Assembly (NCBI GenBank): GCA_032433595.1
Contig: JASWJB010000196.1
Location: 18,636-82,635, forward strand
DNA length: 64,000 bases
Origin: Conoideocrella luteorostrata
Lineage: Eukaryota; Ascomycota; Sordariomycetes; Hypocreales; Clavicipitaceae
Direction: 5' to 3'
Shown: positions 58,065 through 64,000 of the stretch, piece by piece
Numbering within the stretch: the first letter of the stretch is position 1
Layout of the letters: every line of letters starts with the position of its first letter
Notes under the pieces: generated by a model
What the model saw: the letters and a program-made list of their open reading frames with translations, nothing else
Told to the model about the DNA's origin: nothing
The model's database searches: none
Position numbers and translations under genes: made by a program

Positions 58065-58636
58065 ATACACCACCTTCCAAAAAGCGCAAAACCTCAGATC
58101 ACAAGCGCGCTCGTCTCGAATCCCAAAAGAAAGCCCGCCAAGAACGCACCAAGCTTGAAGCCCTTGTCGACTCGAAACTCGAGCTCACCAACCACCATCT
58201 CCTCCAGTCCAATAAATCCGGCATGGGCGGATTCCGATACCGCGAAACCTCGCCCCAATCATTCGGCATGACAGCCCGTGACATTCTTCTCGCGCCATCA
58301 GATAAAGCCCTAAACGAGTTCTTTGGCCTCAAGAAACTCGCCTCGTTTAGAGATCCCGAAAAGAAGCGTCGCGATAAGAAGACTCTTGGGAAGAAGGCTC
58401 GTCTTAGGGAATGGCGTAGGGGCACCTTTGGCAGGGACTTTGAGAGGGAAGGCCCCACGTATGGATTTGAGGCCCTCATGGACGGCGAGGAGGATGCACT
58501 GATGCAGGATGCACCGAGCGAGGCGGCCCATGATGCTGACGGCAATGTGGTGGGTGGTGTGGGGGGAAGGAAGAAGAAGAGAAAGAGGTCGAAGAGCAGT
58601 AAGGGCAAAGGTGCTGCGGAGGTGCAGGTACAATAG
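56553..58636 (+). CDS. KRI1: Ribosome biogenesis protein Kri1
   Basis: Exons 56553-56742 and 56802-58636 give 674 residues. Kri1 is a nucleolar factor needed for 40S subunit assembly. Family marks include FKVNEEYARRFEHNKKREERHKLEEKL near the N terminus, DPRLYDKNYKFIELPDEDAI, KPVFLRDYQREKLLRGD, ETYLSNFLAARAWIPEEGGRW and WMAFLNDAWDDDKWEEEMKKRFGDDYYA. The C-terminal domain has GFRYRETSPQSFGMTARDILLAPSDKALNEFFGLKKLASFRDPEKKRRDKKTLGKKARLREWRR. Acidic tracts, a poly-Ala/poly-Asp stretch (58031-58068) and a Lys/Arg-rich tail complete a typical nucleolar protein. Confidence 0.95.
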
Positions 58637-59281
58637 TGAATGGATGGGCGAATGCTCTTCTCAAGCAAACTTCGTTTAACAGGGGACGTTTAAAACTTTA
58701 CAAGTACTGTCCCGTATTGTAATTTATATCGAGGCACTGGTTTTATCTTCTCTTTACTTTTCAGATAAGAAAGAGGTAGTATTTGGAGACTGCCCTACCG
58801 TTCATGATATCACTGAAACCAGAAGCAGAGCCACCTTCAATTTGTTTGTTGCGGGAAATGGTGTCTTATCACAGTTGCTTATTTTGATCATATTCTCACA
58901 TTATATTCATTTTGGGTATATAAGTATTATCCACTTCACCCGGCCTGAAACGCTAAAACACTTGTCGGGACTCTCCCACCTGATAGACGCTGCAGATTAT
59001 ATGTACAAGATGGTAGTGATGATGATGATGATGCCCGTCCTTATTATCCCGCCTAGATCTGTAGACTCCCTAGAATTGCCCTTGGTAGTATAACAATCGT
59101 CCTAATAATGGGGATATTGGAGCAAATAATCAACACGGTCCAACCGATACTGTGTCCTACTCCTCGGGAGCACGCACACCAGTGAGTGCATCTCCTACCC
59201 ACCAATTAGTCGACTTGATAGGTAACACATCCCTGGAATTTCATATGTTGTCCTTGGCACCAAGATAACTGCTGGTGAAAT
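58637..59281. other. Intergenic region between convergent genes
   Basis: 645 bp of AT-rich 3' flanking DNA with a (GAT)n stretch near 59016-59032. No supported gene. Confidence 0.5.
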
Positions 59282-62200
59282 TTACAACGAATGCTGTATG
59301 CCATCCATCGTCTGAGGCATCAGTACGCCATTCGATCCAAACATTGTGCCAAATGGTTCCATAGCGCCATGACCGCCACTCCCAACTGTCCCCAACTTTA
59401 TCACATGACTTGTATCCCGGGCCTCTGCCGGTGGCTCCATGTTGAAAGGCATATACCATCCTGGGGGAAGGTCGCTGCCATTGAATGCGTTTAGGCTTTC
59501 ACTAGCGATCTGACCTTGGCTTTGGGGGTGACGACTTGGCTCATGCTCCCCGCTCATCTTGATCGGCCGTTGGTCTTGGTTTAACATCCCGTTATCGCCT
59601 AGATTCTTTGCCTGCCAATTGGAAGCATTTGAATCCATTAAATTCTGTCCACCAGAGGGTAGTGCGTAACCAAATGAAAGATGTTGATCCAAGGGCTGCG
59701 AGAGGCTGCCTGCTTGGTGGGACATGCTACTCATTTGGAGCATCTCAGGAGTGAAGAATGGGGATTGACCAGTTCCATGCTGGGCAAACGGTGAGGCTTG
59801 CACTGGACTCATCGGAGACATAGCAGTGTACGGCTGAGTTTGGGGATGCGACATGACAACTGGTGGGAATCCCGTGAGCCCCGATCCACTCGTCTGGACA
59901 CCAAGGGACGACGATGATCGCCGTGAGGTAGCCGCCCGAGAGGGTTTTCTGGCTGAACTGATAGTTGATTGGTTCTTGGCTGCCTCCCCTGTCTTATTAG
60001 CTGCCTTGTTGCCAACGACCTCACTCGCCTTTTTGATGGACTGCTTTCGTTTGTTTGTGGGACCATGCGACGCCGATCTGCCTTCTGTACTAGATGGCGA
60101 TGCGAGACTGGTAAAGTATTCCTCAACCGACTGTAATTCAGATTTCTGTTCTAGCACGGCATCTGCTCCCTTTTCTCTCCGTCGTTGCGCAGTTGGCTCT
60201 ATGACGTCGAAATCAGAAACACCGTGAGGATATCTGTTGAACCAATCTGAGTACTGCAGCACTGGCCATGCCCCGGATCCTTGAATACCATTTCCGAGTT
60301 TGCCAGACTTGGACGCGTCTAGGGCATTTCTGTACTGAGTTCGAATGTTTTCCACCATCCAGTGGAACATGCCCCAGTGGCGCATTGTTTTGCGTAAAAA
60401 CTTGATGTTGATTCCGGCATTGATTTCGGCAGTCTTTTTTACGGCAAGATTTGAAGAACAAATTCCCAGAATATGAGTGTTTGTAGCTGCAAAGGCGCAG
60501 TATCCTGCAAACGGTGCCGTCAAGTTGCATTTGGTATGCTCGGAATCCCTCAGAATCTCGGATATTCTGTTTGCTGCAACGACAGTCTTCGCAGTCGCAC
60601 TTGGAATGAATTCGGAAGGCGTGTCTTTGGTACCGTTATTAGCGCCACACTCCACAGCAGCCTTTTGCAAGAAGAGCACGTTCTGTTGAATCGATAAATG
60701 CATCAACAGAAACTGGCCGGCGGTCTTTTCGGTTGTATGCAGATTCAAGTTGGCGGCAGAGTATTGTAGTGGTTCTGGAAGGGTGCGCTGCAAGTCTTCT
60801 ACTTGATGAACAAGTTTTGCATAGGTTGAGTCTTCGCTGTGCAAGGGATGATCGTCCACATCTATCCCGCCTTGGTGAAGGTATGCAACAATCCTACCCC
60901 AGATTGCAATGGCACGTATCGTGTATGCCGCCACGCCCATGTGCTCTTTGGCTGAAGTATTATTACCACCGCTCTGAGACTCTGATTGCGGCACGGAGCA
61001 ATCAAGGGGCTCTGTCTGAGCTGGAATGTCGAGTTGAAAGTAAGACTCTTTAACAGGCAGCTGAATCTGAATCGATTCTTCCTTGATGAACATTGGCCGA
61101 TCAGAACCGGATGAGTTGAAGCGGTCCATCAAGAAACATGCCCACATGATGCGCCGTCGAATTTCGCGGTCGATAAAACTGAGCGGCGTCTTGCTCCCCT
61201 GCCGTGATGGATCATATGTGAGGTCCTTGTGGAGTTGGAGAGCAAAAGCCATGCGGATTGCTTGGCCGCCCAGAGCCCAGCTGCGTCCACCATGGCAGGT
61301 ACCAAATTCGTGCAGTCCTAGAATAAGGAGACAGGTCAAGACGGTCGTGTTAGGATATTCATACCGCCTAGTACATATATCTCGGGCATGCGACGCCCAC
61401 TCCTCCCCGCTCAGAAATGGCCTCGCCGTTCCGGCAGTATTTGGTTGCGGCGCAAATCTTGCAGCAACTGCACACACTGAGAGGACTAAGACCGGAGGCA
61501 ATGTATTATTTCTGTGATGAGAGGGATACGTCAGCTGGGCAAAAATTTTTCAAGTATTGGCTTGTAACAGTACAAAAAACTTAACGGACGAAAGGAATCG
61601 AGATAGGTATGGGATGGGAATCGGTCGGGTCATACTTCAACTTGCGCATAAAACTTGGCTTATGTAAGAGATGATATGCTTGCCCATAGACGTTATCAAA
61701 ATAGATTTCGGCGAGGTGCTCTTGGATCTCTTTCGAGGGTAGAGCATCGGAGCCTTCTTTAAACAACACATTATCCTCAGAGTCATTATTGTCTTCAGGT
61801 CCACCGGCAGTTATAACCTTGGGCGGCGTTTTCGCCCAAGCCTCAAGGTCGGGACCAAATGCTTCCTCGGCGCCTCGTTTCTTGGATGAAGACTTGTTTC
61901 CTGAATTTGTCCCCGGAACGGCTGGCTTGACGATGGCCCTGGCTATGGATGATGATGCAGAATCTTGTTCTGGCTTCGGAATAATCTTGATGATGCGGTC
62001 CTCCATTCGTTTCAGTCGCTTATCCAGCATAGCCATGTAATCGGTCCGTGGTGCTGCTTTTCGCGTTGTGACTTTATACACGCAAGGAATGCGGGACCTC
62101 AAGCAGTGTTTGCAAGCGGGCTTTTCCCCCGAGCAGCGTATCTTCTTGCGTCGACAGGCAATGCAGGCGAGGGGTAGGCGCTTGCGTTCCTTGCCGGCCT

Positions 62201-62723
62201 TGGTCTTCAGTTCGCTCCACGCTGGTGCCGCACCAGCCTTCTCATCACTGTTTTTCCCGCCAAGATTAGTTCCGTCTGCCCTGCTGTTTCCTGGCAAGCC
62301 AAATTCATCAGTGCCGACATCTCCAAACGTATGTTCTGTGGGCGAAGCCTCTTCCGGAATTTCTAAACTTGTCCTACGGTTGCCCTGTTCGGAACCAAAG
62401 TCGGGCCCGGCCGGACCGGACATGGCGGACATATGGGGTGGCAAGGTTGGAATATTGCTATTCAGTCCATGGTGTTGCGAGAAGTCTTCGACAATATGGC
62501 CGGTGAAACCCACGTCCGGTATGTTCATCATAGAGCTTTGATCCAATCCACCAAAGGGAAAGGTTAGGCCTGGAAAAGAGCTGTCTTCCATGACAACTGG
62601 AGACCCTCCGTTCAAGATGCCATTGCCTTGGTGATACATACTATGGGGGGCAGAATGGTCGAGGAGTGGTTGTTGGACATGGTGGATCTGGTGAGGGTTT
62701 ATGCGATGCTTGCTACCGGACAT
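59282..62723 (-). CDS. Zn2Cys6 transcription factor with fungal-specific regulatory domain
   Basis: Exons 62723-61586 and 61485-59282 give 1113 residues. The binuclear zinc cluster is at residues 187-214 (CIACRRKKIRC-SGEKPAC-KHC-LRSRIPC), with the Cys spacing 2-6-6-2-6 and a following basic/linker segment (TRKAAPRTDYMAMLDKRLKRMEDRI). The middle homology region (fungal-specific TF domain) starts near 345 with EIYFDNVYGQAYHLLHKPSFMRKL and includes GGQAIRMAFALQLHKDL and REIRRRIMWACFLMDRF. The last 350 residues are disordered, rich in Ser, Gln, Pro and Met. The first ATG in the frame was chosen. The 100-nt intron uses the less usual donor GTTAAG; phase and homology-type reading support it. The target genes are unknown. 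Confidence 0.85.
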
Positions 62724-64000
62724 GGTTCCGCCCGAAAGCAGCAATCCGCCGCGAGGCGGCAAGCAAAGTGGTGGTGACGGTGACGACGATGACGATACGG
62801 CTACGATTCAACGGTGACAGGTGTTAAATCGCCTACTGCTTGCCATGAAAAAGAAAGCCGGGAATGGGGAGCGTGTCTGATGATTCTGGCGCATGTAAAA
62901 TTCAGGGCAGTCCTAGATCCAGGTGGCTGGGGCGGCCACTCGTTCGTCACCAGGCCGTGGGGCCAGAAGATGCGCGAATACAGTGTTGGATACAGCCGGT
63001 GATGGTGATAGTGGTGATGTTGATGGCCAAAGCCTCGATTTATCCAAGATGCTTGTGTTAATACACAAACAAACGCAGTCCAATACCCCCAACAACAAAA
63101 AAAAAAGGCCAGTCAAGGTGGGCAAGCTGAGGGGAAATGACGAGGACGTTTTCTGTAGGAAGAGGGAAGAAGAGGAGGAAGTGAATGTTCTCACCAGACG
63201 GAAGGCGAAGCGATTGCTGGGCGAGAGTACTAACAAGTACTCCGTACCAAGCTTGTTAAAGGCGTGAGCTAGGGGCGAACGTTGAAGACAACTAGCTCGT
63301 CACCGGCAGAGGGAGCAAGCCCCCGCTCTAGGGCGTCCGGGGGATCTCAAACCCCCATAGCAGGCTCTGGGACACTCTGAGGCTTTCTTGGACTCCTCTG
63401 GCTGCTCTCGGCCGTCCGCCACAGCTGTCGGATCGCCCTTGGGCTTCGAACCAACGGGCCAGACAGACCTCCATCGAACTCTGGTTTACATTCCTAACAA
63501 GTCACTCAACTAGCAGGGTCTGACAGAGCATGGTCCTGGTTTCGATGCCTGCACTCGATGCCTGCGATGTGCTGCAGGCATGCTCCATGCTTGGTCCATG
63601 CTTGGTCCATGCAGGCGCCCCAACAGAACAATCCCCAAGATAAGTCTGGTCCGACAGGGCCAGCTTGAACAGCCAAACGGCTCGACCAGCTAGTTAGATC
63701 AAGCAGCCCATCGGTCGCCATTAATTGTCATGGGCCCTCCTTCTTCGGCACCATGCTACGCTGATTTTGGTGTAGCAGGCGGTTGAAGTGGAGCCCCGCC
63801 CGACAGGTCGACCGACCCACGCAACCATGCAGCCACGCAGCCATGCGGTGATACTAGCTAGTAGTATGCAGTCCATTCAACCCCACGCACACACACAGTC
63901 CATGGAGCCCTCAACTCCTGTGCTCCTTGCTCCTTGCTCCAGGAGGACTGGAAGGTCTACTACTCCTTAACTACTCCGTAGCTGCTGAGACAGTTCTTTT
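62724..64000. other. Upstream region of the Zn2Cys6 gene and right end of the window
   Basis: 1.28 kb. The first about 500 bp are probably a long promoter or 5' leader; a plus-strand frame (62923-63267) there is basic/acidic low complexity and unsupported. Palindrome copies lie at 63237-63247 and 63972-63980, and a CATGCTTGGTC direct repeat at about 63586-63610. No gene or RNA was recognised to the right edge. Confidence 0.5.
63237..63247. repeat. Palindromic element half/centre
   Basis: GTACTCCGTAC, another copy of the recurrent element in gene-free DNA. Confidence 0.75.

Noticed and set aside
62923..63267. 114-codon plus-strand frame upstream of the Zn2Cys6 gene
   Set aside because: It lies in the probable promoter/leader of the divergent regulator, has low-complexity Lys/Glu/Arg text and runs into a palindrome element; no domain.

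Overview
The window is a piece of a filamentous ascomycete chromosome, most likely a sordariomycete of the order Hypocreales. The genes carry many short introns (about 40-100 nt) with GTRNGT donors, CTAAC/CTGAC-type branch points and YAG acceptors. Many of the predicted proteins are fungal housekeeping orthologs: Nup82, Cbc2, mL60, Trs20, histone H4, Cdc27/APC3, Snd2, NC2-alpha, Pik1, Rab5 and Kri1. The order-level assignment is inference. All gene models were spliced by hand; summed exon lengths are multiples of three and reading phases agree at every junction unless stated.

Left third (1-24.5 kb), accessory in character. The window opens inside the last exon of a nucleoside-phosphorylase-domain (PNP_UDP) protein. 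After a small orphan gene comes a cluster of three genes with a MACPF/perforin-like signature (1838-5531 minus, 6140-7224 plus, 7700-9639 plus). A coiled-coil plus beta-trefoil (ricin-B-like) gene follows at 10600-11792. The first and third cluster genes are paralogs; the first also has a C-terminal jacalin-like lectin region and contains a 16-nt microexon. Then come two secreted precursor proteins with Kex2-type dibasic sites: a repeat protein predicted to release several leucine-rich peptides starting Gln-Leu (13663-14430), and a very acidic one (16129-16932). An EBP-type sterol isomerase (17732-18766), a fast-evolving orphan (19832-21412) and a 3.1-kb gene-free stretch complete this part.

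Middle and right (24.5-64 kb), mostly core genes. In order: Nup82 and Cbc2 (divergent); mL60 and Trs20 (divergent); histone H4; APC3/Cdc27 and Snd2 (divergent); a GlcNAc-induced-protein-like DUF3605 protein; an HSL-type esterase; NC2-alpha; Pik1 phosphatidylinositol 4-kinase; a RING/SR-like nuclear protein; Rab5 and Kri1 (divergent); and a large Zn2Cys6 regulator. Several pairs share one intergenic promoter.

A short palindrome with core TACGGAGTACTCCGTA recurs dozens of times, whole or as half sites, always in intergenic DNA or introns. In the sterol-isomerase gene it lies at the splice sites of three of the four introns. No tRNA, rRNA, CRISPR array or recognisable transposon was found. The best candidates for undescribed biology are the MACPF-like/lectin cluster, the Gln-Leu peptide precursor and the palindrome's link with splice sites.
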